NCBI GenBank assembly: GCA_023262645.1
Contig: JALRAA010000002.1
Span: 275 to 23,247 of the forward strand
DNA: 22,973 bases
Reading direction: 5' to 3'
Origin: Burkholderiaceae bacterium
GTDB lineage: Bacteria; Pseudomonadota; Gammaproteobacteria; Burkholderiales; Burkholderiaceae_C
In this document: one piece after another, positions 15,875 to 22,973 of the stretch
How the letters are laid out: each line of letters begins with the position of its first letter
How positions within the stretch are numbered: position 1 is the first letter of the stretch
Made by a program: the position numbers and the translations under genes
The notes under the pieces: generated by a model
Database searches by the model: none
What the model saw: the letters and a program-made list of their open reading frames with translations, nothing else
Told to the model about the DNA's origin: nothing

Positions 15875-15878
15875 GGGT

Positions 15879-17168
15879 TCAGACGATGCCGCCGGCAGAG
15901 GCGCGAGCAGGTTGGCGAACGCTGGCCATGCGCTGTCTGTAACCGCTGCTGCGGTAAGTGTTCAATGGGTCAGCGGCGGCACCGGCGTCGCGCCGAACTT
16001 TTTGCAAAATCGGTTCGACATCGGTTTGAAAAGCGGCTTTGAGAAGTTGTGTGGCCAGCAATGCATCGTTGGCCTGTTGTGCGTCGTCCAGCGCTTGGCG
16101 GTTGACGAGCAATGCTTGGGCGTAGGAACGCTGGCATTGGATCGCGCTGGACATCAAGCTTTCTATCGGGTCGGTGACGTTGTGGCTTTGATCCAGCATG
16201 TAGGCCGGTTGAAACCCCGGCACTTGCTCATGCGCTGCTGCGACCAGTTCGTTGAACACCAAAAACAACCGGTAGGGCGAGACACTGCCCGCGTCTAAAT
16301 CGTCATCGCCGTATTTGCTGTCGTTGAAATGAAAGCCAGCCAATTTGCGAGCAGCAATCAAGCGGGCCACAATCATTTCGATGTTGACATTGGGCGCGTG
16401 GTGTCCGAGGTCTACCAAACACTGCGCTTTGTCTCCCAAGGCTTGGGCCGCCATCAAGCTCGAACCCCAATCCTGAATCACGGTGCTGTAGAACGCTGGT
16501 TCACAAATTTTGTGTTCCAAAAACATCAACCAGTCGTCGGGCAGTGCTTGGTAAATTTGGCGAGCGCTGTCCAGATATCGGTCAAATGCGCGGCGGAAAT
16601 GTTGTTGACCCGGAAAATTGCTGCCATCGCCCACCCACACGGTCAAGGCCTTGGACCCCAGTCGTTGGCCAATTTCAATGCATTGCATGTTGTGCGCGAC
16701 CGCTTGGGCCCGAGTGGCGGCATCGGTGTGTGACAAGCTGCCGAATTTGTAGCTGTGCGCTTGCCCGTTTTGGTCGGAGAACGTGTTGGAGTTGATCGCG
16801 TCAAATGTCAGATCGGCTGCTTGGGCGGCGTCGCGCAATTCGCCCCAATCGCTGCAGGTGTCCCACGGTATGTGCAATGACACGGCAGGTGTGGCCCGGG
16901 TGAGTTGGTGGATCACACCGCAGTCTTGGATTTTGTCGAACACATGCTGTGGTTCACCAGGTCCGGGAAAGCGGGCGAAGCGCGTGCCGCCCGTGCCCAC
17001 ACCCCAACTCGGAATGGCCACGCCAAATTGCGCCACTTGCGCGCATATCTGCTGAATGTCTATGTCGCGGCGCGAGAGTTGCTCACCCAAATGGGAGTAA
17101 TCCTTGTCAAACGCTGCTTGCGTGGACTGGTTTTGGGCGGCGATCAGTTCGGTGTGGATGGAAGTCAT
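15879..17168 (-). CDS. rhaI: L-rhamnose isomerase, RhaI type
   Basis: A 429-residue TIM-barrel isomerase converting L-rhamnose to L-rhamnulose, of the Pseudomonas stutzeri/rhizobial RhaI class rather than E. coli RhaA. Recognisable segments are IPSWGVGTGGTRFARFPGPGEP near 53-74, the barrel strands ending in metal ligands (WLMFLEHKICEPAFY, CLVDLGHHAPNVNIE, FHFNDSKYGDDDLDAG) and AYMLDQSHNVTDPIE. The E, D, H, D set in these strands matches the two-metal site of the family. It lies 30 bp after the aldolase-dehydrogenase gene, with an AAAGG ribosome-binding site, and is followed four bases later by the ATPase gene. Confidence 0.93.
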   Translation of the reverse strand: MTSIHTELIAAQNQSTQAAFDKDYSHLGEQLSRRDIDIQQICAQVAQFGVAIPSWGVGTGGTRFARFPGPGEPQHVFDKIQDCGVIHQLTRATPAVSLHIPWDTCSDWGELRDAAQAADLTFDAINSNTFSDQNGQAHSYKFGSLSHTDAATRAQAVAHNMQCIEIGQRLGSKALTVWVGDGSNFPGQQHFRRAFDRYLDSARQIYQALPDDWLMFLEHKICEPAFYSTVIQDWGSSLMAAQALGDKAQCLVDLGHHAPNVNIEMIVARLIAARKLAGFHFNDSKYGDDDLDAGSVSPYRLFLVFNELVAAAHEQVPGFQPAYMLDQSHNVTDPIESLMSSAIQCQRSYAQALLVNRQALDDAQQANDALLATQLLKAAFQTDVEPILQKVRRDAGAAADPLNTYRSSGYRQRMASVRQPARASAGGIV

Positions 17169-17198
17169 GAGTGCCTTTGGGAATAACGTGCGCGGGTT

Positions 17199-19307
17199 TC
17201 AGCGGGTGAATGCAGCCAAGTTGCCGGCATCGACATTCAGAATGTTTCCTGTGCTTTTTCCGCTCAGGTGCTCGGCACAAAAGTGGTAGGTGGCTTCGGC
17301 GATGTCTTCGGGATAAACGCTGCGTTTGAGCATGCTGCGGTCGCGGTAGAAGGCCTCTAAGTCAGCTTCTGCGATCTGGTTGGCTGCCGCTCGTTCTTGG
17401 CTCCATTTGCCGGACCAAATTTTTGAGCCGCGAATCACCGCATCGGGATTGACGACGTTGCAGCGAATACCGAGTGGCGCACCTTCGAGCGCGATGCTGC
17501 GGCTGAGTTGAATTTCAGCGGCTTTGGCTGCGCAATATGCCGTCGCTTGGTTGCTGGCGACCATGCCGTTTTTGCTGGCGATCATCACCATGGAGCCACC
17601 GGTGGCTTGGGCTTTCATCAAGCGAAAGGCTTCGCGACTGACCAAGAAATAGCCGGTGGCCAAAATGTTTTGGTTGAGGTTCCACAAATCGAGTGTGGTG
17701 TCTTCGAGGGGCGCAGCGGAGGCAATGCCTGCATTGCTGACCAACACGTCCAGCCCGCCAAATGCCAACACGGCAGCGGCAAAGGCTTGTTTGACGCTGT
17801 CCTCTTGGGTGACATCGCACACCACTGCGTGCACACTGTCTTTGCCGAAACGCGCCGCGAGCTTGGCTTGAACGTCTTGCAAAGCGTTGGGGGCGATGTC
17901 GGTCAACACCACACAAGCGCCATCACTCAACAGGCGCTGGGCGATGCTGCTGCCAATGCCACCTGCCGCGCCTGTGACCAACGCCACTTTGCCGACCAAA
18001 GGTTTGGGTTTGGGCATGCGCTGCAACTTGGCCTCTTCAAGCAACCAATATTCGATGTCGAAAGCTTCTTGTTCGGGCAGTCCGACATAGCGGTCCAAGG
18101 CATGGGCCTCGCGCATGACATTGATGGCGTTGACATAAAACTCGCCTGCTATGCGGGCGGTGGATTTGTCTTTGGCCATCGTCACCATGCCAATGCGCGG
18201 CAGCAACACCACCACCGGATTGGGGTCACGCATGGCGGGGCTGCCCGGGCGTTTGCAGCGGTCGTAATAGGCGGCGTAGTCGCTGCAATAGCCGCTGATC
18301 AAATCGGCCAGCTTCGCTTTGAGCGCTTCTTGCGGTAAGCCGTACAAATCTTCGGGAATGATCAGCGGGCGGATTTTGGTGCGCAAAAAATGGTCAGGGC
18401 ATGACGTGCCCATGTGGGCCAATTCAGTCAGTTCGTGGGAATTGACAAATGCCAGCACTTCATCTGAAGTGTTGAGGTGCAGCAATTTGGGACTGTCTTT
18501 GCTGGCCAGTCCTCGGAGCAACGGCATCAGTGTGTGGAGTGTTGCTGCACTTTCAGACGCGGGCAGCGTGTCAAAACGGGTGCCGCCAAACACGTTGACT
18601 TTTCGTTCCGCGCGTTCTTTGAGCAACCAGTTTTGTGCGCGTTCGATCAAACCCACGGTGTTTTCAAAGCACGACTTCGAGGTGTCGCCCCAACTGAACA
18701 ACCCATGGCCTGCCAGCACAATGCCGCGCAAACCGGGGTGCGCGGCGTCATAGGCGGCCAGTTGTTGGCCCAACTCATAGCCTGGGCGCAACCACGGCAG
18801 CCAGCCGACTTGACCGTCAAACACGGTTTGCGTGATGCGCTTCGAGTTCTCCATGGCTGCAATCGCAATCACCGCATCTGGGTGCATGTGGTCGATATGG
18901 GCATAGGGCAAAGCCGCATGCAAAGGGGTGTCGATCGAGGCGGCGCGTGGGTTGAGGTTGAAGGTGCAATGCGGCAAGTAGTCGACCATGCTGTCTTCGT
19001 GGGCCAATCCCCGGTAGAGCTTTTTCAGGCCGCGCAATTTGTCCATCCACAACGTGGCGAATCCGTCGAGCTTCATGGAACCCACATCGCCACCCGAGCC
19101 CTTGACCCACAGCACTTCCACCGACTCGCCGCTCAGGGGGTCGGTTTGCCAAATCTTGGCGCTGGTGTTGCCGCCACCGTAGTTGGTGATGCGCAGGTCT
19201 GAGCCCAGCAGGTTGGAGCGATAGAGCAGCAATTGCGGTGCATCAAGGTTGGCGGCGGTTTGGTCATTCCAAGCTGGAAAACGAGGGGGATGAGACGCGA
19301 TTGACAT
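17199..19307 (-). CDS. rhaD: Bifunctional rhamnulose-1-phosphate aldolase / short-chain dehydrogenase
   Basis: A 702-residue fusion. Residues about 20-370 are a class II aldolase domain with the zinc-site HMH at 140-142 and a further histidine in AGHGLFSWG (201); it should split L-rhamnulose-1-phosphate into DHAP and L-lactaldehyde. Residues about 435-702 are a Rossmann short-chain dehydrogenase: TGAAGGIG at 445-452, NAG at 525-527, Ser578, and YxxxK at 591-595. In characterised homologues (called RhaEW or RhaD-ADH) the second half handles L-lactaldehyde, so one polypeptide makes and consumes the reactive aldehyde. It is the first gene of the nine-gene run. The ATG at 19307 has no Shine-Dalgarno in the bases before it. 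Confidence 0.95.
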   Translation of the reverse strand: MSIASHPPRFPAWNDQTAANLDAPQLLLYRSNLLGSDLRITNYGGGNTSAKIWQTDPLSGESVEVLWVKGSGGDVGSMKLDGFATLWMDKLRGLKKLYRGLAHEDSMVDYLPHCTFNLNPRAASIDTPLHAALPYAHIDHMHPDAVIAIAAMENSKRITQTVFDGQVGWLPWLRPGYELGQQLAAYDAAHPGLRGIVLAGHGLFSWGDTSKSCFENTVGLIERAQNWLLKERAERKVNVFGGTRFDTLPASESAATLHTLMPLLRGLASKDSPKLLHLNTSDEVLAFVNSHELTELAHMGTSCPDHFLRTKIRPLIIPEDLYGLPQEALKAKLADLISGYCSDYAAYYDRCKRPGSPAMRDPNPVVVLLPRIGMVTMAKDKSTARIAGEFYVNAINVMREAHALDRYVGLPEQEAFDIEYWLLEEAKLQRMPKPKPLVGKVALVTGAAGGIGSSIAQRLLSDGACVVLTDIAPNALQDVQAKLAARFGKDSVHAVVCDVTQEDSVKQAFAAAVLAFGGLDVLVSNAGIASAAPLEDTTLDLWNLNQNILATGYFLVSREAFRLMKAQATGGSMVMIASKNGMVASNQATAYCAAKAAEIQLSRSIALEGAPLGIRCNVVNPDAVIRGSKIWSGKWSQERAAANQIAEADLEAFYRDRSMLKRSVYPEDIAEATYHFCAEHLSGKSTGNILNVDAGNLAAFTR

Positions 19308-19334
19308 GGCAAATATTCAGTAAACAGTGGGTAA

Positions 19335-19361
19335 ATTTTATGAATTCTTAAGATTTATCAA
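19335..19361 (-). promoter_or_regulatory. Candidate promoter of the rhamnose operon
   Basis: Read on the minus strand, TTGATA (bases 19361-19356) and TAAAAT (19340-19335) match sigma70 -35 and -10 boxes at five of six positions each. The 15-base spacer is shorter than ideal. Transcription would begin near 19328, about 20 bases before the rhaD start. The spacer carries the dyad TCTTAAGA, and the plus-strand TTA-N7-TTA at 19338-19350 also fits a LysR-type half-site pattern. Position and AT-richness support it; the short spacer is a caveat. Confidence 0.4.
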
Positions 19362-19367
19362 AGACCT

Positions 19368-19382
19368 ATAAAATCATGTTAT
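19368..19382. promoter_or_regulatory. Candidate LysR-type operator (T-N11-A dyad)
   Basis: ATAA-N7-TTAT is a perfect interrupted dyad of 15 bp that contains the T-N11-A core expected of LysR-type regulators. It sits just upstream of the proposed -35 box of the rhamnose operon, centred about 47 bases before the proposed transcription start, and a second short dyad CTAT-N6-ATAG follows at 19383-19396. The divergent lysR gene is adjacent, so autoregulation from the same site is plausible. In AT-rich DNA such dyads can occur by chance. Confidence 0.35.
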
Positions 19383-19507
19383 CTATACAAAAATAGCTAT
19401 ATATCCATGGGTTCAATGCTGTTCACGGCGCATCTTGTCGCTCAGCATGGAAGGGATGCAGCGGCTACCTAGGGTAAATACTGATTAATTTAGCAAGGAG
19501 GCGATCA

Positions 19508-20491
19508 ATGGACGGTCTGTGGAATTTGCGCCATGTCAGGGTTTTCGAGGCAGTTGCTCGGTCTGGCAGCTTCACCAAGGCGGCTGAGCATTTGCAAATG
19601 ACCCAACCGGCGGTGTCTCGCATGGTGCGTCAGCTGGAGCAAGATTTGCAAGTCGTCTTGTTCGACCCGCACGACAGAAAGCAACTGACCGAGGCCGGGG
19701 CTGTGCTGCTGCAACATGCCCGCTTGATACATGCGCAGGTGCAAGCCGCGTCAGACGCGTTTGTGTGGCGCGACAAACCCGCCTATGTGCCAGCCACGCA
19801 ATGGCCACGCGGCTTGTTGCATTTGGCCGTGGTGTCACCGGCCCATTACTTTGTACCGCGCATGCTCAAAGCGTTTCATGCGCAATTTCCAGAGGTGTTG
19901 CTCAAGCTCACGGTGGCGCGGCGTTCTGAAATTTTGGAGATGCTGTTGAACCACCGCTTGGACATCGCCATCACGGGATACCCGCCGTCGGACGCGGAGC
20001 TAGAAGCGGTGCATTTCGCCAGGCACCCGCATGTCATGGTGGCGCCTGTGGCGCATCCGCTGGTGGGTCATCAGCAGGTGACGTGGGATGCGTTGCATCA
20101 CAGCGATGTGATTTTTCGCGAGCGCGGTTCAGCCACCCGAATTTTTTTTGAACAAATCGTGCAAGCCAAACATATGAACTTGCGCAAAAGCCTAGAGATG
20201 TCGACCAACGAAGCGGTCAAACAAGCGGTGATGCATGGCATGGGCATCAGCTTTTTGTCCGCGCATGTGTGTCAGACCGAAATACAGGCCGGGTTGATGG
20301 CGGTGCTCGACATGGTCGACATGCCCAAATACATCGATTGGTGTCTGATTCACCGGCGCGACAGCGCACTGTCAGGCGTCAATTTGGCATTCAAGCAGTT
20401 TGTGTTGAATGAGGGGGCCAGTTACAGCGAATGTGTGCTTGCACCGTTGCCGCAAGTTGCTGTCGACCCGCGAGCGCAAAGCGCCTCTTGA
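19508..20491 (+). CDS. LysR-type transcriptional regulator, CbbR-like, probable regulator of the rhamnose operon
   Basis: A 327-residue regulator. Residues about 6-65 are the LysR winged helix-turn-helix (NLRHVRVFEAVARSGSFTKA, then MTQPAVSRMVRQLE); residues about 100-300 are the periplasmic-binding-like effector domain. The segment YFVPRMLKAFHAQFPEVLLKL, followed by RRSEILEMLLNHRLDIAITGYPP, resembles CbbR-type regulators. The start at 19508 has a strong ribosome-binding site, AAGGAGG at 19495-19501. The gene is divergent from the rhamnose operon across 200 bp, the classical arrangement for a LysR regulator and its target. No RuBisCO or other Calvin gene is near, so despite the resemblance I infer a role in rhamnose use. 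Known rhamnose regulators are mostly of the AraC, DeoR or LacI families. Confidence 0.88.
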   Translation: MDGLWNLRHVRVFEAVARSGSFTKAAEHLQMTQPAVSRMVRQLEQDLQVVLFDPHDRKQLTEAGAVLLQHARLIHAQVQAASDAFVWRDKPAYVPATQWPRGLLHLAVVSPAHYFVPRMLKAFHAQFPEVLLKLTVARRSEILEMLLNHRLDIAITGYPPSDAELEAVHFARHPHVMVAPVAHPLVGHQQVTWDALHHSDVIFRERGSATRIFFEQIVQAKHMNLRKSLEMSTNEAVKQAVMHGMGISFLSAHVCQTEIQAGLMAVLDMVDMPKYIDWCLIHRRDSALSGVNLAFKQFVLNEGASYSECVLAPLPQVAVDPRAQSAS

Positions 20492-20543
20492 CTGGCGGGC
20501 CTGACGGGTGAGTGCGCTGCGGTTTTCAGTGCACGCTTTGCGC
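20474..20543. repeat. 10-bp inverted repeat across the lysR/fba convergent ends
   Basis: GCGCAAAGCG (20474-20483) is matched by its exact reverse complement CGCTTTGCGC at 20534-20543, 50 bases away. One arm is inside the last codons of lysR and the other inside the last codons of fba, with the 34-bp gap between the stops in the middle. It could form a long-loop hairpin acting as a two-way terminator, but there is no T-run. Confidence 0.4.
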
Positions 20544-21590
20544 CAACAGACCTTGTTGGTATTTGGCAGCCATCATGGGCAAAGGCGTGGATTTGATTTT
20601 GCTGCCTTGTCCTTCACAGCCGAACTCTATGTAGCGTTGTTTGCAAATTTGCTTGGCCGCTTCACGCGCGGGTTTGAGCCATTCGCGGGCGTCAAATTTG
20701 TCGGGGTTTTCGAACAAAAACTGCCGCACCGCAGCGGTCATGGCCAAACGGATATCGGTATCGATATTGATTTTGCGCACACCAAATTGAATGGCTTTTT
20801 GGATTTCCTCGACCGGCACGCCGTAGGTCTCTTTCATGTCGCCGCCAAATTGACGAATTTTCGCCAGCAAGTCTTGCGGCACGCTGGAGGAGCCGTGCAT
20901 GACCAAATGCGTGTTCGGTATGCGTTGATGGATGGCTTGAATCCGGTCCATGGCCAAGATGTCGCCGGTGGGCTTGCGTGTGAATTTGTAGGCGCCATGG
21001 CTGGTGCCGATGGCAATGGCGAGTGCGTCGAGCTGGGTGCGTTTGACAAAATCGGCGGCTTGTTCCGGATCGGTCAGCAACTGTTCGCGGGTCATGGTGG
21101 CGTCTGTGCCGTGGCCGTCTTCTTTGTCGCCTTTCATGGTTTCCAGCGAACCCAAACAACCGAGCTCACCTTCGACCGTGATGCCCAGCTTGTGCGCCAT
21201 TTGCACCACTTCGCTGGTCACACTGACGTTGTAGTCATAACTGGCGATGGTTTTGCCGTCGCCTTCCAAGCTGCCGTCCATCATGACCGAGGTGAAGCCA
21301 AGCTCTATCGCGCCGCGACACACCATGGGGCTTTGGCCATGGTCTTGGTGCATCACCAAAGGCACATGCGGATAAGCTTCCACCGCAGCCTGTATCAGGT
21401 GTTTGATGAAAGACTCGCCAGCGTATTTGCGCGCGCCTGCACTGGCTTGCAATATCACCGGCGCACCCACTTCATCGGCCGCAGACATCACCGCCTGCAC
21501 TTGTTCTAAATTGTTGACGTTGAATGCGGGAATGCCGTAGTTGTGTTGTGCTGCATGGTCAAGCAGCTCGCGCATAGAAACCAGTGCCAT
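20526..21590 (-). CDS. fbaA: Class II fructose-bisphosphate aldolase (Calvin-cycle subtype)
   Basis: A 354-residue zinc-dependent aldolase that cleaves fructose-1,6-bisphosphate to DHAP and glyceraldehyde-3-phosphate in glycolysis and works in reverse in gluconeogenesis. The HQDHG motif at 81-85 carries the catalytic Asp83 and zinc ligand His84; Glu142 (EGELG), His198 (GTSHGAYKF) and His232 (VMHGSSS) complete the metal site, and NIDTD at 275-279 binds phosphate. The subtype name comes from sequence class and does not imply autotrophy. It follows pyk by 37 bp on the same strand, with AGGAAG before its ATG, so the two are probably co-transcribed. DHAP produced by the rhamnose pathway next door enters metabolism at this enzyme's level. 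Confidence 0.96.
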   Translation of the reverse strand: MALVSMRELLDHAAQHNYGIPAFNVNNLEQVQAVMSAADEVGAPVILQASAGARKYAGESFIKHLIQAAVEAYPHVPLVMHQDHGQSPMVCRGAIELGFTSVMMDGSLEGDGKTIASYDYNVSVTSEVVQMAHKLGITVEGELGCLGSLETMKGDKEDGHGTDATMTREQLLTDPEQAADFVKRTQLDALAIAIGTSHGAYKFTRKPTGDILAMDRIQAIHQRIPNTHLVMHGSSSVPQDLLAKIRQFGGDMKETYGVPVEEIQKAIQFGVRKINIDTDIRLAMTAAVRQFLFENPDKFDAREWLKPAREAAKQICKQRYIEFGCEGQGSKIKSTPLPMMAAKYQQGLLAQSVH

Positions 21591-21627
21591 GGGGTACTTC
21601 CTGTAGGGATAAAACGACGGGTCGACC

Positions 21628-22973
21628 TCAGCCGACTTTGCAAATTTTCAGCATGTTAGTGCCTCCGGGTGAGCCCATGGGTTCGCCGCAAGTGATGGCA
21701 TAGACATCGCCGCTGTTGACAATGCCGCGCGAGCTCAGATGTTGCTCGGCTTGCTGCAAAGCGGTGTCGCGGTCGGTGCTGGTGTCCATCAGCAAAGCAT
21801 GCACATTGCGGTAGAGCGCCATGCGGCGTTGTGTGGTTTCGCGGGTGGTCAATGCATAAATAGGAATGTGTATGCGGTGGCGGCTCATCCACAAAGGTGT
21901 GGAGCCGGAATCGGTCAACGCCACAATGGCTTTGGCTCCCAGGTGGTGTGCCGTGAACAACGCGCCCATGGCGATGGTCTGGTCGATATAAGTGAATGTT
22001 TTGCCCGTGAAATCCGCATCCAGCGCGACCTCTTCGGCGTCTTCTGCAGCACGGCAAATTTGCGCCATTTGTTGCACGGTTTCGAGCGGGTATTTGCCGA
22101 CCGCTGTTTCCGCACTCAGCATCACGGCATCGGTGCCGTCGAGCACGGCGTTGGCCACGTCGCTCACCTCGGCGCGTGTGGGCACGGGCGCCAGGATCAT
22201 GCTCTCCATCATCTGGGTGGCGGTGATGGTGACCTTGTCGTGCTCTTGCGCCAAGCGGATCATGTGCTTTTGCAGGGCTGGCACAGCGGCGTTGCCCACT
22301 TCGATCGCCAGATCGCCACGTGCAACCATGATGCCGTCGCTGGCTTGCAAGATCTCGACCAGGTTGGGAATGGCCTCGGCACGCTCGATTTTGGCGATCA
22401 AACCGGGGCGATGCTTGTGTTCGGCACCCGCCACATTGGCCAACTGACGCGCCAGCTCCATGTCCGTGGCGTTTTTTGGAAAGCTGATGGCCAGGTAATC
22501 CGCCTGGAAGGCCATCGCCACCTTGATGTCCTCCATGTCCTTGGCGGTCAGGGCAGGAGCGGTCAGGCCGCCGCCTTTTTTGTTGATGCCCTTGTTGTTG
22601 GACAGGTCACCCCCGACCTTGACCACGGTGTGGACCTGCTCGCCCGCCACGTGGGTGACCTCCAGCACGATCAGGCCGTCGTTGAGCAACAGCGTGTCAC
22701 CCGGCAGCACATCGCGCGGCAACTCTTTGTAGTCCAAGCCCACGCCGTGTTCGTCGCCCGGTTCGCTGCGTTGGGCGTCGAGCACAAAGGCCTGTCCGGT
22801 CTTGAGCGCGGCCTTGCCCTGGGCGAATTTGCCCACCCGGATTTTGGGGCCCTGCAGGTCGGCCATGATGGCCACCTCACGCCCGGCGCGCTGCGCGGCC
22901 TCGCGCACCAGGCGCGCCCGATCGATGTGGTCTTGCGCGGTGCCGTGGCTGAAATTGAGTCGCACGACGTTGA
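21628..22973 (-). CDS. pyk: Pyruvate kinase, 5' end cut by the window edge
   Basis: About 448 residues of a roughly 478-residue type II pyruvate kinase, which makes pyruvate and ATP from phosphoenolpyruvate and ADP. The frame is open to the right edge and reads VVRLNFSHG there, normally about residue 30, so some 25-30 residues are missing. Diagnostic segments follow: MADLQGPKIRVG, KIERAEAIPNL with the catalytic lysine, MVARGDLAIEVG, ATQMMESM and MLSAETAVGKYP. The C-terminal allosteric domain is complete to KICKVG. GC rises strongly towards the window edge: hand counts give 32/60 at 21841-21900 but 49/60 at 22861-22920, which is unusual within one gene. Confidence 0.96.
   Translation of the reverse strand, partial: NVVRLNFSHGTAQDHIDRARLVREAAQRAGREVAIMADLQGPKIRVGKFAQGKAALKTGQAFVLDAQRSEPGDEHGVGLDYKELPRDVLPGDTLLLNDGLIVLEVTHVAGEQVHTVVKVGGDLSNNKGINKKGGGLTAPALTAKDMEDIKVAMAFQADYLAISFPKNATDMELARQLANVAGAEHKHRPGLIAKIERAEAIPNLVEILQASDGIMVARGDLAIEVGNAAVPALQKHMIRLAQEHDKVTITATQMMESMILAPVPTRAEVSDVANAVLDGTDAVMLSAETAVGKYPLETVQQMAQICRAAEDAEEVALDADFTGKTFTYIDQTIAMGALFTAHHLGAKAIVALTDSGSTPLWMSRHRIHIPIYALTTRETTQRRMALYRNVHALLMDTSTDRDTALQQAEQHLSSRGIVNSGDVYAITCGEPMGSPGGTNMLKICKVG

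Noticed and set aside
19508..21590. CbbR-like LysR gene next to a Calvin-subtype fructose-bisphosphate aldolase, suggesting a Calvin-cycle operon
   Set aside because: No RuBisCO, phosphoribulokinase or other Calvin gene is present, fba follows pyk as a glycolytic pair, and the regulator faces away from fba and towards the rhamnose operon.

Overview
The window looks like chromosomal DNA from a betaproteobacterium of the order Burkholderiales, most likely Comamonadaceae (Limnohabitans/Rhodoferax-like). This rests on protein character and gene order (pyk, fba, purC, purE, purK, sua5), on moderate GC (about 53-57% where I counted by hand), and on an active-site CGPC thioredoxin-TPR protein next to purE. 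No phylogenetic search was possible. I see no tRNA, rRNA, CRISPR, IS element, phage or plasmid gene.

Left part (1-8022) is housekeeping DNA. On the minus strand an EamA-family permease gene is coupled by an ATGA overlap to tsaB. Only about the first 82 codons of tsaB are present; the frame then runs into what looks like the C-terminal tail of a medium-chain reductase. On the plus strand are dacB (PBP4-type D,D-carboxypeptidase) and a small lipoprotein. On the minus strand purE-purK-sua5 form a tight cluster with two ATGA overlaps. A CnoX/YbbN-type thioredoxin-TPR gene is divergent from purE and convergent with purC. PurK, PurE and PurC carry out three consecutive steps of purine synthesis (AIR to SAICAR).

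Middle part (7955-20491) is a complete L-rhamnose utilisation island. A minus-strand run of nine genes encodes, in transcription order: a fused rhamnulose-1-phosphate aldolase/short-chain dehydrogenase, RhaI isomerase, a sugar ABC importer (ATPase, two permeases, periplasmic binding protein), an AraA/FucI-fold isomerase of unknown substrate, rhamnose mutarotase and an FGGY kinase. The logic is import, anomer conversion, isomerisation, phosphorylation, then cleavage to DHAP and L-lactaldehyde, with the fused SDR domain taking the aldehyde onward. A divergent LysR-type gene with CbbR-like features is the likely regulator; the 200-bp AT-rich gap between them holds a plausible promoter and a T-N11-A dyad. 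The last gene of the run, the kinase, overlaps the start of purC by 68 bp.

Right part (20526-22973) is pyk (5' end cut by the window edge) followed by a class II fructose-bisphosphate aldolase gene. These normally lie next to purC in this group, so the rhamnose island appears to have been inserted between fba and purC, leaving purC downstream of a sugar operon. No gene-free stretch exceeds 300 bases; the longest is the 200-bp rhaD/lysR gap.
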